Below, piece after piece: positions 9,928-19,621 of a DNA stretch of 64,000 nt. The notes under the pieces were generated by a model, which was given only the letters and a program-made list of their open reading frames with translations, ran no database searches and had not been told where the DNA came from. The first letter of the stretch is position 1. Each line of letters starts with the position of its first letter. This DNA comes from Aerococcus viridans. GTDB lineage: Bacteria > Bacillota > Bacilli > Lactobacillales > Aerococcaceae. Both the position numbers and the translations under genes were made by a program. The stretch is taken from positions 1 to 64,000 of the forward strand of contig NZ_PNHQ01000009.1 in NCBI RefSeq assembly GCF_002871935.1, in the 5' to 3' direction.

Positions 9928-12396
9928 ATGAAAGATACATATACAATTGAAGGGATGACTTGTGCATCCTGTGCCCAAGCTGTTGAGAAGAATGTTAGCA
10001 AGTTAACAGGTATGGATTCAGCGATTGTCAATTTTGCCACTGAAAAATTAAGTGTGACGTATGATGATCAACAAGTCACAGCTAGTGATATTACCAAAGC
10101 AGTCGCAGATGCCGGTTATAAGGCAGTAAAACATTTAACGACAGATACTTTTGAAATTGAAGGAATGTCTTGTGCATCTTGTGCGCAAGCTATTGAGAAA
10201 TCAGTTGGTAAAATGGGTGGTGTATCGACAGTAGCGGTAAATTTAGCTACTGAAAAAATGACGGTAACCTTTGATGAAGATGCCTTAAATATTTCTGATA
10301 TTGTCCATACAGTTGAAGATACGGGCTATCAGGCTAAGTTGGAGACAAGTAAAGAAGAAGGCCCTAGCCAAGCAGAAAAGCAACACATACATATTCAAAG
10401 TTTATGGCGTCGTTTTTTATGGTCAGCAGTTTTCACATTCCCATTACTTTATATTGCGATGGGGCCAATGTTACCTTTTGGTGGGCTTCCCTTACCAGAA
10501 TTTCTAGACCCGATGAGTCATACGGTAAACTTTGCAGTAACACAATTATTGCTAACCTTACCAGTAATCTATTTAGGACGCGCCTTCTATACAGTAGGTT
10601 TTAAAGCATTATTTAAAGGGCATCCTAATATGGACTCATTAATTGCGATTGGGACAGCGGCAGCGCTGGGTCAAGGTATAGTAATGACGGTTCTTTTGGT
10701 AACGGGTCAACTCCATATTGACCACGGTCATCCTGATTTATACTTTGAGTCAGCAGCTGTTATTTTAACGCTGATTACCCTAGGTAAATATTTGGAAGCT
10801 ATTTCTAAAGGTAAAACTTCTGAGGCCATTAAGAAATTGATGGGTTTAGCACCAAAGACAGCTCGTGTAGTTCGTAATGATCAGGAAATAGAGATTGCAA
10901 TTGATCAGGTTGTAACGGGCGATATTTTAATCGTACGACCAGGTGAAAAGATTCCTGTTGATGGTGAAATTATTGAAGGGTATTCGGCAGTAGATGAAGC
11001 AATGATTACTGGAGAGAGTATCCCCGTTGAAAAAAGGGTCGGCGACCAGGTTGTTGGTGCCAGTATCAACAAGAATGGTTCGTTCCAATTTAAAGCGACT
11101 AAGGTTGGTAAAGATACAACGCTAGCACAAATTATTCATCTTGTTGAAGAGGCTCAAGGATCAAAGGCGCCGATTGCTAAATTAGCAGATAAAGTATCGG
11201 GTATTTTTGTGCCGATTGTGATGACTTTAGCTGCTATCTCAGGGTTGCTATGGTACTTTCTAGGCCAAGAATCTTGGGTGTTTGCCTTATCAATTACCAT
11301 TTCAGTTTTAGTGATTGCATGTCCATGTGCCTTAGGGTTGGCAACACCAACTGCCATTATGGTTGGAACTGGTAAAGGTGCTGAAAATGGCGTACTGATT
11401 AAAAGTGGTGATGCTTTAGAAGCAACACAAAAAGTGCAGACGATTGTATTCGATAAAACAGGTACGATTACTGAAGGACGACCTGTTGTGACAGATATTA
11501 AAACCTTCAATAATGCAGATTCAGATGAAATATTACAGATTGCAGCTTCCGCAGAAGTGGGTTCAGAACACCCACTAGGTGAAGCGATTGTTGCCACAGC
11601 AAAAGACCGTCAATTAACTTTAATACCAAGTCAAGATTTTCAAGCAATTCCCGGACATGGATTACAGGTTAGCTTGAATGGGCAAGTTGTTCTGCTAGGA
11701 AATCGTAAATTAATGGTAGACCATGCAATTGACCTATCAGTTGATAATGGCTTATCAGATCAATTAGCGACTGAAGGTAAAACACCGATGTTTATTGCTG
11801 TTGACGGTAACTTATTAGGCATTGTTGCAGTAGCAGACACGGTTAAGGAAAATTCTATTGCAGCGATTCAAAAACTACACCGGATGGGCATTGAAGTGGC
11901 GATGATTACTGGAGATAATAAAAGAACTGCAGAGGCGATTGCTAAGCAGGTGGGTATTGACCGGGTATTTAGTGAAGTGTTGCCGGAAGATAAGGCCAGT
12001 GAAGTGAAAAAATTACAAGATGAAGGTTTACATGTGGCAATGGTTGGTGATGGTATCAACGATGCACCGGCACTTGCTCAAGCCAATGTGGGGATTGCTA
12101 TTGGTTCAGGAACAGATGTAGCGATTGAATCAGCAGATATCGTCTTGATGCGTAGTGACTTAATGGATGTACCAACAGCAGTTGAGTTGAGTAGCGCAAC
12201 TATTGCCAACATTAAACAAAATCTCTTTTGGGCATTTGCTTATAATACGATTGGTATCCCAGTAGCCATGGGTGTCTTATACATACTTGGAGGTCCCTTA
12301 CTGAGTCCCATGTTTGCTGGTGCAGCCATGAGCTTGAGTTCAGTTTCTGTGTTGCTGAATGCTCTTCGTCTAAAAGGCTTTAAAGTAAAAGCATAA
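9928..12396 (+). CDS. copA: Copper-exporting P1B-type ATPase CopA
   Basis: A copper-translocating ATPase of 822 residues when started at the ATG at 9928, which has AAGGAGG seven bases upstream; the frame also extends back to a TTG at 9907, inside which that ribosome binding site would fall. Two N-terminal HMA domains carry GMTCASC and GMSCASC. The membrane metal site is the CPC motif in ACPCALG, typical of P1B-1 Cu(I) pumps. TGES, DKTGT (phosphorylated Asp), SEHPLG and GDGIND are all present. It would export cytosolic Cu(I) delivered by CopZ. Co-transcribed with copZ under the cop box; a strong terminator follows. Confidence 0.96.
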   Translation: MKDTYTIEGMTCASCAQAVEKNVSKLTGMDSAIVNFATEKLSVTYDDQQVTASDITKAVADAGYKAVKHLTTDTFEIEGMSCASCAQAIEKSVGKMGGVSTVAVNLATEKMTVTFDEDALNISDIVHTVEDTGYQAKLETSKEEGPSQAEKQHIHIQSLWRRFLWSAVFTFPLLYIAMGPMLPFGGLPLPEFLDPMSHTVNFAVTQLLLTLPVIYLGRAFYTVGFKALFKGHPNMDSLIAIGTAAALGQGIVMTVLLVTGQLHIDHGHPDLYFESAAVILTLITLGKYLEAISKGKTSEAIKKLMGLAPKTARVVRNDQEIEIAIDQVVTGDILIVRPGEKIPVDGEIIEGYSAVDEAMITGESIPVEKRVGDQVVGASINKNGSFQFKATKVGKDTTLAQIIHLVEEAQGSKAPIAKLADKVSGIFVPIVMTLAAISGLLWYFLGQESWVFALSITISVLVIACPCALGLATPTAIMVGTGKGAENGVLIKSGDALEATQKVQTIVFDKTGTITEGRPVVTDIKTFNNADSDEILQIAASAEVGSEHPLGEAIVATAKDRQLTLIPSQDFQAIPGHGLQVSLNGQVVLLGNRKLMVDHAIDLSVDNGLSDQLATEGKTPMFIAVDGNLLGIVAVADTVKENSIAAIQKLHRMGIEVAMITGDNKRTAEAIAKQVGIDRVFSEVLPEDKASEVKKLQDEGLHVAMVGDGINDAPALAQANVGIAIGSGTDVAIESADIVLMRSDLMDVPTAVELSSATIANIKQNLFWAFAYNTIGIPVAMGVLYILGGPLLSPMFAGAAMSLSSVSVLLNALRLKGFKVKA

Positions 12397-12417
12397 ACAA
12401 TTGCATACTTAAAATAC

Positions 12418-12449
12418 TAGCCATCCTTTTTTGAGGGATGGCTATTTTA
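12418..12449 (+). terminator. Intrinsic terminator after copA
   Basis: A 9-bp perfect stem (TAGCCATCC / GGATGGCTA) with a short T-rich loop is followed by TTTT, 21 bp beyond the copA stop. Confidence 0.85.
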
Positions 12450-12562
12450 CTGTGTAATATTTGCTAGTAGGTAGAAAGGTACTTTTTGCAATCTTTAAAA
12501 GGTATTTTGCAATGTAATGTAAAGCGCTTTCATATTATATTAAATTTATAAATATTTTCAAA

Positions 12563-13378
12563 TCAATCTAAATTCGAAAAGTATTCCTTAGGTGATCTAC
12601 CAAAATGATGGACAAATTGTCGATAGAAGGTGGAATAGTCTGAAAAACCTACCATTTTTGCAGCTTTAGTTATTGGTATACCATCGAGTACTAGATCTTT
12701 ACATGAAATAAGCCGTCTAGATATGACTGTTTGGTGAGCTGTTTTTGAAGAATATGTTTTGAATAGTTGCGCTAGTTTATTTTCAGAAATATAGAAACGA
12801 TCTGCAATATGTTTATTTGATAAATCTTCCTGATAATTTGTGTGGATATACATATTAATCGCATGGAAGAAATCTCTTTCTTTTACGTAGTGGCGGTGAG
12901 TATCTAAGTGATTATAATTGGCATACGTTCGTTCGATATGAATACAAATATAATTGAGAAAATGATCAATAGCTTCTTTGTATCCTAGGCGTTTGTAGGT
13001 GATTTCACTTACTAAGAATTCAAATGAATCGATAAACATTGTTACAGTTGGTGAGGTTGCGTGTATAAATGTAAGCGATTTCTTATTAAAAAACTCAGGC
13101 CAAGTCTTTCCCTTAAAAAAGTTAGGTGAAATTTCGAAAAGATAGCAAAGAATCTTAGTAGATTGATGCTGTTTATCCGAATGTTGCTGTTTCATTTTGA
13201 ACCTTTTATGTTCGGGGATAAGAATAATATCACCATATTGAATATTCGTATGTAAGTCAGATGTGATCAATGTAAGGTTATTAGTTGGTACGAGTAAACG
13301 GATGCTCGTGGTATCGCTAGACAAATCAGCTATTTGTGTGGCATTTATTTTTCGAATTAAGTTATTGATATTTAACAT
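12563..13378 (-). CDS. AraC-family transcriptional regulator
   Basis: A 271-residue regulator. The C-terminal 100 residues form the AraC/XylS DNA-binding domain with two helix-turn-helix units: LSNKHIADRFYISENKLAQLFK and ITKAAKMVGFSDYSTFYRQFVHHFGRSPKEYF, the latter being the family signature. The N-terminal part is a probable sensory domain that I do not recognise. AGGAG lies eight bases before the ATG. It is divergent from the creatininase-family gene with only 43 bp between the start codons, so it most likely controls that gene and the transporter behind it. The ligand is unknown. Confidence 0.88.
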   Translation of the reverse strand: MLNINNLIRKINATQIADLSSDTTSIRLLVPTNNLTLITSDLHTNIQYGDIILIPEHKRFKMKQQHSDKQHQSTKILCYLFEISPNFFKGKTWPEFFNKKSLTFIHATSPTVTMFIDSFEFLVSEITYKRLGYKEAIDHFLNYICIHIERTYANYNHLDTHRHYVKERDFFHAINMYIHTNYQEDLSNKHIADRFYISENKLAQLFKTYSSKTAHQTVISRRLISCKDLVLDGIPITKAAKMVGFSDYSTFYRQFVHHFGRSPKEYFSNLD

Positions 13379-13421
13379 AAATTTGCTCCTAAAAGTGAAT
13401 AGATGTGGAAAGGAAAGTTAT

Positions 13422-14258
13422 ATGAGAACACGTTTTTTATCTAAATGTACGAATCAAGAAGTTGAACAGTATCTTGCATCTAATGATATCATTATCGTCC
13501 CTGTTGGTGTAACTGAATTACATGGGGGATTACCACTAGATAGTGAAACAGTTTTGGCAGAAGGGATTGCCTTAAAAATGGCAGAGGCTTGTGATGGTTT
13601 AATATTGCATAATCTGCCTTATTTCTATGCAGGTTCTACTATCCGTGGGCGAGGAACAGTCCAAGTCAACGTGGAACCCTCTATTCAATATTTAAAAGAA
13701 GTCACTAAATCTTTAATTCGTCAGGGTTTTAAACGGATTATTTTTACTAGCTTCCATGGACCAGCACATCTCTATATTAGTCCGGTTGTCCGTGATATTT
13801 TTGAAGATTACCATGTGCCAGTTTTATATATTGATCCCTTACAAGCCATTGGAATGGAAAAGTTATTCCAAGGTGCAAGCTCTGAAGATCCATTTACAGA
13901 AATAATCCTAGCTGCTTATGATTCGTTGGGGCGTTTAGGAGAAGTGCCTTTGACTACTCCAGAAAATGATTTTTGGAATGAACGCAAACCTTCCACTACA
14001 GCTTTTGCGAATAAAATCAATGGAATGGCCTATGCAAGTGGTGCCATTGGTATGATATTTGGCGACCATATGGATCATATGCCAACCATTCAATTAACGA
14101 GTGAAGAGCAGAAACAAGCTTTAGCTGATAGTGGTCATCAGCAAATCAATCAAATTGTTGATTATTTGGATATGGTGGAAGTGGTTGGGCAAATGCAGCA
14201 AGTAGCCCAATTTGTAGCAGAACAAGCAAAAAAATATCAATGGACCAATAATATTTAG
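13422..14258 (+). CDS. Creatininase-family amidohydrolase
   Basis: A 278-residue protein of the creatininase/creatinine amidohydrolase family (PF02633), metal-dependent enzymes that open cyclic amides or act in similar steps. VPVGVTELHGGLPLDSE (residues about 26-42) matches the family metal site ExHGxxLPLxTD, but it is one residue shorter and ends in Glu where Asp is usual. GSTIRGRGTVQV and SFHGPAHLY correspond to later conserved blocks, the latter replacing the common GHGGN. The ATG at 13422 with AAAGGAAA upstream is preferred; the frame is open further upstream but that part overlaps the regulator gene. The linked transporter suggests the substrate is imported. The exact substrate cannot be told. 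Confidence 0.8.
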   Translation: MRTRFLSKCTNQEVEQYLASNDIIIVPVGVTELHGGLPLDSETVLAEGIALKMAEACDGLILHNLPYFYAGSTIRGRGTVQVNVEPSIQYLKEVTKSLIRQGFKRIIFTSFHGPAHLYISPVVRDIFEDYHVPVLYIDPLQAIGMEKLFQGASSEDPFTEIILAAYDSLGRLGEVPLTTPENDFWNERKPSTTAFANKINGMAYASGAIGMIFGDHMDHMPTIQLTSEEQKQALADSGHQQINQIVDYLDMVEVVGQMQQVAQFVAEQAKKYQWTNNI

Positions 14259-14270
14259 GGGGAATAGAAG

Positions 14271-15710
14271 ATGAGTGTATCAAAAGTAAGTAGATTTACA
14301 AATGACCTTACATGGAAACATAAGATTGGTTACGCTGCTGGAGACGCAGGCGGGGTCTTAACACTGTCACTTGTACAAACCTATATGACTCGCTATATTA
14401 CCAATACGCTCCAGGTACCTTATGCAATTCTTTCGATTTTATTATTGGTATGGAATATTTGGGATATGGTAAATGACCCGATGATGGGGACTTTAATGGA
14501 TAAGGCCTATGCGAAATCGAACGGTCATAAAGATAAGTTTCGTCCTTGGATATTACGGTCTATTCCCTTAATTGTATTCGGATTAATTGCCTTCTATAGT
14601 GTACCGACAGGTTTAAGCCAGATGACAACGGTAGCAATGCTGTTTGTATTTAAAATTATTTATGAATTAGGCTATACTATGATGAATATTGCGATGGGTT
14701 CACTTATTAGTGGGATGGCTACGAATGATATCGAGCGGACAACTCTTTCTTCAGCCCGTGGTATGGGGTCAACAATTGGGAGTTTGGTATTTGCTATTAT
14801 TGCACCGCAAGTGTTGGCTAGATTGGGTGAGACAACTAGAGGTTTTATGATTGCAGCTATTATTACAGCAGTCCTAGGTGGTATTATCATTTTTATGCAT
14901 TATGTATGGACGGAAGAACGTAATAAACTTTCTAGTGAAGTAACTGATGCAGAAGATGCCAAAGCAAGTAATGTTAAATTTACGGATATTCTAAATGTAT
15001 TCAAGAAAAATCGTGCTTTCTTAGCTTTAAGTCTGCACTCTATCATTATTGTATTTGGCCAGACTTTATATAGTACTTCGCAAACTTATGTTTATGGAGA
15101 CCACTATAGAAATATTGGATTAATGTCTTTTGCTACAACATTAATGAGTTTAATTATGGTAGCTATCTTACTTTCAGCACCAAAATTAGTAAAAGTATTT
15201 GGTTCAACAGATAAATTGATTCGTAACAGTTTAGTGTTTGGTGGTAGTCTATTATTAGTTTTATTTACTTTTATGTATTTTTCAGATGTAAATGATAATG
15301 TATACATGATTGTCTCTAGTGTTGGATTTGCAATCATCATGATGTCAGTTCAACTTCAATGGGGACTGGTATCTGAAGCAACAGACTATAATGAATACAT
15401 TACAGGCAAGCGTACGGAAGGGGCTATTTACGGTACTTTCTCATTAACACGTCGTATTGGTCAAACAATTGCTCAGTCATTATCTGTTTCTATGATTGGT
15501 TGGATTGGCTATAGCCCAGAAATTGCTAATTCAGGTGGTAATCAAACATTAGAAACATTAAAAGGGTTGCAAGTGATGAATCTACTGATTCCTGGTATTT
15601 GTGCATTCTTATCTTGGATTTGCTTCCGCTTTATTTGGAATATTACCGGCGAATTACGTGAAAAGATAGTAGCTTGGAAGGACAGCCGTACTGCTGATTT
15701 AGAAGATTAG
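14271..15710 (+). CDS. GPH-family (MFS_2) cation-coupled symporter
   Basis: A 479-residue transporter with about 12 transmembrane helices, of the glycoside-pentoside-hexuronide:cation symporter family. The N-terminal KIGYAAGDAGG and the loop DMVNDPMMGTLMDK are the characteristic family motifs, and a later TEGAIYGTFSLTRRIGQTIAQ segment also fits. It follows the creatininase-family gene by 12 bp and ends at a strong terminator, so the two form an operon. It probably imports the substrate of that hydrolase, which need not be a sugar. No PTS-type regulatory domain is attached. Confidence 0.88.
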   Translation: MSVSKVSRFTNDLTWKHKIGYAAGDAGGVLTLSLVQTYMTRYITNTLQVPYAILSILLLVWNIWDMVNDPMMGTLMDKAYAKSNGHKDKFRPWILRSIPLIVFGLIAFYSVPTGLSQMTTVAMLFVFKIIYELGYTMMNIAMGSLISGMATNDIERTTLSSARGMGSTIGSLVFAIIAPQVLARLGETTRGFMIAAIITAVLGGIIIFMHYVWTEERNKLSSEVTDAEDAKASNVKFTDILNVFKKNRAFLALSLHSIIIVFGQTLYSTSQTYVYGDHYRNIGLMSFATTLMSLIMVAILLSAPKLVKVFGSTDKLIRNSLVFGGSLLLVLFTFMYFSDVNDNVYMIVSSVGFAIIMMSVQLQWGLVSEATDYNEYITGKRTEGAIYGTFSLTRRIGQTIAQSLSVSMIGWIGYSPEIANSGGNQTLETLKGLQVMNLLIPGICAFLSWICFRFIWNITGELREKIVAWKDSRTADLED

Positions 15711-15737
15711 CTCGTTCTTATAATTTAGTAAAATTAG

Positions 15738-15777
15738 TGGTCAAGGGATGAAGCACGGGCTTATCCTTGACCATTTT
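15738..15777 (+). terminator. Intrinsic terminator after the GPH transporter
   Basis: A 10-bp stem (TGGTCAAGGA-type arm at 15738-15748 with TCCTTGACCA at 15764-15773) is followed by TTTT. Confidence 0.85.
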
Positions 15778-15873
15778 GTATGATAAAAAATATGATTTTT
15801 AAGTGTAATGTCTTGCATGTTTGTCAGAATGGGTGTAAAATTTTAGTGTTGCAGATGACAAATCAATCAATTC

Positions 15874-15946
15874 GGACTGGTAGCTCAGTTGGTAGAGCAA
15901 CGGACTCTTAATCCGTGGGTCCAGGGTTCGAGCCCCTGTCGGTCCA
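15874..15946 (+). tRNA. tRNA-Lys (anticodon CTT)
   Basis: A 73-nt cloverleaf. The acceptor stem GGACTGG pairs with TCGGTCC (two wobble pairs), followed by discriminator A. The D stem is GCTC/GAGC. The anticodon stem ACGGA/TCCGT encloses the loop CTCTTAA, giving anticodon CTT for codon AAG. The T stem CAGGG/CCCTG encloses TTCGAGC. The 3' CCA is not encoded. It stands alone, with no other tRNA or rRNA next to it. Confidence 0.95.
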
Positions 15947-16133
15947 TCTTATAAAAGGCGTTGTATCAGAGTTTGTATACTTTGGTATGACGCTATTTTT
16001 TTTTAAAATTATAATGAAAAACACCTATGAAAATAAATATTGCTATAAACAATTGCAAAAAAATAATATTTATTTTGAGGTTTCCTTTTTCATATTGATA
16101 TGGTAGTATCGGATACAAATGAATATAGTAGTG

Positions 16134-16205
16134 ACATTTGGGGTGCAAAAAGCTGAGATTATACCCATTGAACCTGAAACAGTTAATACTGGCGAAGGGA
16201 AATGT
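16134..16205 (+). ncRNA. TPP riboswitch aptamer (THI element)
   Basis: The conserved thi-box parts are all present in order: GGGGTGC, CTGAGA, ATACCC, GAACCTGA, and TAATACTGGCGAAGGGA. The closing stem is formed by ACATTT at the start and AAATGT at the end. It lies upstream of a thiamine-precursor transport and salvage operon, so binding of thiamine pyrophosphate should lower expression of ykoE and the genes beyond. Confidence 0.96.
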
Positions 16206-16293
16206 AGCATGTTTTATGTATGAAAAACTGTCAGATATATAGTATCTGTACGGTTTATTAAAGTATTTAGAACAAGTAGCAAAGTTTTTGCTC

Positions 16294-16338
16294 ACCCCTT
16301 ATGCCTCTATTATTAAATATAGGAAAAGGGGTTTTTTT
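16294..16338 (+). terminator. Expression platform of the TPP riboswitch
   Basis: ACCCCTT (16294-16300) pairs with AAGGGGT (16326-16332), extended by a nearly paired CCTCTAT/ATATAGG inner stem, followed by seven T residues. As an intrinsic terminator it would stop transcription when TPP is bound. The right arm also contains the AAGGGG that serves as ribosome binding site for the TTG start of ykoE at 16340, so the same hairpin would hide the ribosome binding site. Confidence 0.75.
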
Positions 16339-16339
16339 G

Positions 16340-16912
16340 TTGGAAAAATTTAGATGGACATTACCAGATGTTATCTTCTTAGCATTTCTAGCTTTCTTAT
16401 TTGGTGCAGTATTTATGGGAGCTGGTGTCTTATATGCCTTTTTAGTATCTGTGCTTACGCCATTTGGTTTAACGCCATTTGCTAATGAAATTTTATTTGG
16501 TATGTGGACAATTGCCGCACCGGTAGCAGGAATGTTGATTCCAAAAGTAGCTAGTGCATTATTAGGTGAGGTATTTGCCGCTTTAGCAGAAATGTTATAC
16601 GGCTCATATTTCGGTGCCGGTGTTTTAATTTCTGGTTTAATACAGGGGTTAGGTACGGAAGCAGGTTTCTTTGTTACAAAATACAAACGATACGATACGG
16701 TTACCTTAATTTATGGTGCTATTGGTACCACTGTCTTTAGCTTTGCCTATGAAATTTTTAAGTTTGGCTATGCCACTTATGGCATTGGTATGGTGGTTGC
16801 TTTATTTTTAGTTCGTTTTATCTCAGTAGCATTTTTCGGTGTATTTTTAACACAAAAAATTGTTGCTTTATTTAGTAGCATACAAAAGCAAGGGATTAGG
16901 ATGAATCAATGA
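16340..16912 (+). CDS. ykoE: ECF transporter substrate-binding component YkoE (thiamine/HMP)
   Basis: An integral membrane S component, about 190 residues, with five or six hydrophobic helices. In the YkoEDC system it recognises hydroxymethylpyrimidine or thiamine. The start at TTG 16340 gives EKFRWTLPDVIFLAFLAFLFG, matching the family N-terminus, with AAGGGG eight bases upstream. An ATG at 16301 in the same frame would place codons across the terminator hairpin and has no ribosome binding site. The gene overlaps ykoD by 4 bp. Control by the TPP riboswitch is strongly indicated by position. Confidence 0.85.
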   Translation: MEKFRWTLPDVIFLAFLAFLFGAVFMGAGVLYAFLVSVLTPFGLTPFANEILFGMWTIAAPVAGMLIPKVASALLGEVFAALAEMLYGSYFGAGVLISGLIQGLGTEAGFFVTKYKRYDTVTLIYGAIGTTVFSFAYEIFKFGYATYGIGMVVALFLVRFISVAFFGVFLTQKIVALFSSIQKQGIRMNQ

Positions 16913-18264
16913 GCGGTGTCGTGAATATTCAAAATTTGACTGTAAAGAACAATGAACTAGTTATTTTAAATAATATTTTTTGTGAGTGGGCATTTGGAGA
17001 ATTTATTTTATTGACTGGCGATAGTGGAAGTGGAAAAAGCACATTTATGCATACGATTGCTGGCTTTAATGGTATGCCTTTTCAAGGCAACATTTTGTTT
17101 GATGATCAGCCGATTCAGGAATATTCCAACGCTGAAAAAGCACAGAAAATAGGTTTGATGTTTCAAAATCCAGCACAACAATTTACCATGAACACATTAG
17201 AGCGGGAATTATACTTTGTTTTGGAAAATTGTGGTATTCCCTATGACTTGGCTAAAGAGAGGATAAGAGAAGCAGTAGATGAAATGGGTACTGCATATTT
17301 ATTACAACAAGATTTGATGACTTTATCAGGAGGAGAGAAGCAACGGGCAGCATTAACCATTTTAATTGCTGTAGATGCACCAATTCTTTTATTGGATGAA
17401 CCCTTTGCCAGTATAGACCCAGCGTCACGAATATTTTTGATGGATATGCTAGGAAAATTGAGAGATAAAGGCAAGTTGATTGTCATTGTAGACCATGATA
17501 TGAGTCATTATAGACCACTGGTAGACCGCTTTTTGATGATGAAAAATGGTTGTCTCATGGAAACAGATATAACGCACTTGCCTGAAGAAGTACTTATCCC
17601 ACAATTAAAATGTAACAATGGGAGTCAATCGCCGATATTTACATTAGATCATATCAAGATTAAGCAAGGAGATAAGACTTTGCTTAATCAAGAAGCGTTT
17701 ATTTTCCAAAAAGGGGTAACGACCTTAACTGGTGATAATGGTGCGGGTAAATCCACGTTATTAAAATCAATGGCGCAACTATATCCCTATAAGGGGCGGA
17801 TGTGTTTTAAAGGCAAACGACTATCGAAGTTTGTCAGTAAGAAACGTTTATACGAGTCGCTGACACTAGCTGTACAAGATGCATCACAACAATTTGTCAC
17901 ACTGACAGTTAGGGATGAAGTCACGTTTCCCAAACAAAAAAATAGTGAAATCAATGCACGTCAATTGCAGGCTTTTGAAGATTTGAATATGACACATATC
18001 TTAGATCGGAGTTTATTTCACCTAAGCGAAGGACAAAAGAAGATGGTGCAGTTAATTTCTTTACTCGGTTTAGACCATCAATTCTTGATGTTAGATGAAC
18101 CGTTTTCGGGATTGGATCAAAAATCTTATGATTACTTTGCGCGATGGATATTGGAAAAGAAAAATCAAACTGATTTCCTAATTGTTTCTCACCGACTAAC
18201 ACCACTAGAAGGTATTAGTGATCATCATATTCATTTGTCTAAGCAATTGTTAGAGGAGGTTTGA
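16909..18264 (+). CDS. ykoD: Duplicated ECF/ABC transporter ATPase YkoD
   Basis: A 451-residue fusion of two ABC ATPase domains that energises the YkoEDC thiamine-precursor importer. Domain 1 has Walker A TGDSGSGKST, the Q-loop region MFQNPAQQF, signature LSGGEKQR and Walker B ILLLDEPFASID. Domain 2 has Walker A TGDNGAGKST, a signature reduced to LSEGQKKM, and LMLDEPFSGLD. Both His switches seem present (VIVDHD, IVSHR). It overlaps ykoE by 4 bp and precedes ykoC by 5 bp. The tandem architecture in one polypeptide is the usual YkoD form. Confidence 0.93.
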   Translation: MSGVVNIQNLTVKNNELVILNNIFCEWAFGEFILLTGDSGSGKSTFMHTIAGFNGMPFQGNILFDDQPIQEYSNAEKAQKIGLMFQNPAQQFTMNTLERELYFVLENCGIPYDLAKERIREAVDEMGTAYLLQQDLMTLSGGEKQRAALTILIAVDAPILLLDEPFASIDPASRIFLMDMLGKLRDKGKLIVIVDHDMSHYRPLVDRFLMMKNGCLMETDITHLPEEVLIPQLKCNNGSQSPIFTLDHIKIKQGDKTLLNQEAFIFQKGVTTLTGDNGAGKSTLLKSMAQLYPYKGRMCFKGKRLSKFVSKKRLYESLTLAVQDASQQFVTLTVRDEVTFPKQKNSEINARQLQAFEDLNMTHILDRSLFHLSEGQKKMVQLISLLGLDHQFLMLDEPFSGLDQKSYDYFARWILEKKNQTDFLIVSHRLTPLEGISDHHIHLSKQLLEEV

Positions 18265-18269
18265 TAGAT

Positions 18270-18932
18270 ATGGAAGAGCGAACAAGCAGTATTCCATCGA
18301 TTATTTTCTTAGTATTTCTTTTAACGATTGAAATTTCTTTTACCTATTCTATTTGGTTGAATCTATATATTGTTTGTGTTGTGATGGTTTATTTAACTTT
18401 TAAAAAGCGATTTTCAATCATGTTTTTTTTACTTGCGGTGCCTTTTATCCCAGCAATTACCACATTTTGGTCAGTTTATATTCAAGGAAGTGGTTTATCA
18501 GATGCATGGCTACTATTAACGAGAACCTATGCTTTTGTAGCTTTGGGAGTAGGATTTATGGCTTCTGTAGACTTACAAGATTGCTTACTCATATTGGAGC
18601 AATATAAACTACCTGCCATATTTATATATGGATTGCTAGTGGTGATTCATGCAGTCCCTGAAATTCAAAGAGAAATCAAAAATATGCACGATGCTAGTTT
18701 ATTAAGGGGCAAAAGGTTGTATCCTTGGTCAACTTTATACTATGTAAAAGTAATTTTTTTAGCCCTTAATTGGCGAGATCGCTATGCAGAAGCCATGTGT
18801 TCTAGAGGTTTTTCTGAAAATCAACCTCGACTACACTATCAATATTGGAAGGTATCACCGGTATCTGTCATATTATCTATTGGCTTAATCATATTTGGGA
18901 ACATTTTAATGAGATTGGAGTATTTTATTTAA
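18270..18932 (+). CDS. ykoC: ECF transporter transmembrane component YkoC
   Basis: A 220-residue T component (CbiQ/EcfT family) with about five membrane helices, coupling the ATPase YkoD to YkoE. The cytoplasmic coupling motifs are visible near the C-terminus, including ASLLRGKRL and EAMCSRGFSEN. The ATG at 18270 is chosen because GAGGAGG (18253-18259) lies ten bases upstream, while the TTG at 18261 is directly next to it. The stop overlaps the tenA start codon (TAATG). It completes a full YkoEDC transporter. Confidence 0.9.
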   Translation: MEERTSSIPSIIFLVFLLTIEISFTYSIWLNLYIVCVVMVYLTFKKRFSIMFFLLAVPFIPAITTFWSVYIQGSGLSDAWLLLTRTYAFVALGVGFMASVDLQDCLLILEQYKLPAIFIYGLLVVIHAVPEIQREIKNMHDASLLRGKRLYPWSTLYYVKVIFLALNWRDRYAEAMCSRGFSENQPRLHYQYWKVSPVSVILSIGLIIFGNILMRLEYFI

Positions 18933-19621
18933 TGAAAGAGACATTTATTGAAATTGTATGAAAGCAGACGACACCATATTGGGAGGGTAGTTTTAGTCAT
19001 CCCTTCATTGTGCAGTTACAAGATGGGACTTTACCGATTGAAAACTTTCGTTACTATTTGATACAAGATGCCTATTATCTACGTCACTTTTCCGCACTTT
19101 ATAAGCGTGTAGCTGAGATAACCAGTAATCCGATTTTGAAAACTCAAATGTTGGATAATGCTAATGATTTAGCTGAAGGTGAGCTGGCTATCCGTGCCAA
19201 GTTTTTTGAAGAATTGGGGATCACTGATACTGAATTAAAAGAAACAGGTGTTGCTCCCACAGCTTATCATTACGTTTCTCATATGTATCGTCAGTTAGTT
19301 GAAAATAATGATGCGGTTGCTGCTGCAAGTTTATTACCTTGTTCTTGGCTTTATTTTGAAATTGGGCAAAAATTAAGACAGTCGAACGAGCCTTCTCCTG
19401 TACCAATTTATCAGGATTGGATTGAAACATATGGTGGGGACGAGGCCCGAGTGGCAATAGAGCAAGAATGCACATTGCTTAACCAATTATATGCTGAAAG
19501 TAGTCAAGAAGATAAAGAAAGTATGATTTCAGCCTTTGTAATTAGTGCAAGAATGGAGTTTAATTTCTGGGAGATGGCCTTTAATTTCGAGAAATGGCCG
19601 GTGGGTATAGCGAATGATTAA
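18932..19621 (+). pseudogene. tenA: TenA thiaminase II with premature stop at codon 10
   Basis: TenA-type aminopyrimidine aminohydrolases salvage thiamine breakdown products. The frame opens at ATG 18932, overlapping the ykoC stop, and reads KETFIEIV, then TGA at 18959-18961, then continues without change of frame as KQTTPYWEGSFSHPFIVQLQDGTLP, exactly where the TenA N-terminal helix should be. The rest, to residue 229, is intact: ENFRYYLIQDAYYLRHF, LLPCSWLYFEIG and the C-terminal MEFNFWEMAF. The next in-frame start is GTG at 19010, which lacks a ribosome binding site and would remove the W and HPF of helix 1. So it is a recent nonsense mutant, a sequencing error, or a readthrough case. Confidence 0.85.

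Noticed and set aside
12521-12532. AAAGCGCTTTCA, a cre-like palindrome after the copA terminator
   Set aside because: Its spacing does not fit the 14-bp cre consensus, and it lies at the 3' end of the AraC gene, away from any evident promoter.
15874-15946. tRNA-Lys considered as an attachment site for an integrated element
   Set aside because: No integrase, no repeated 3' tRNA end and no element boundary were seen on either side.
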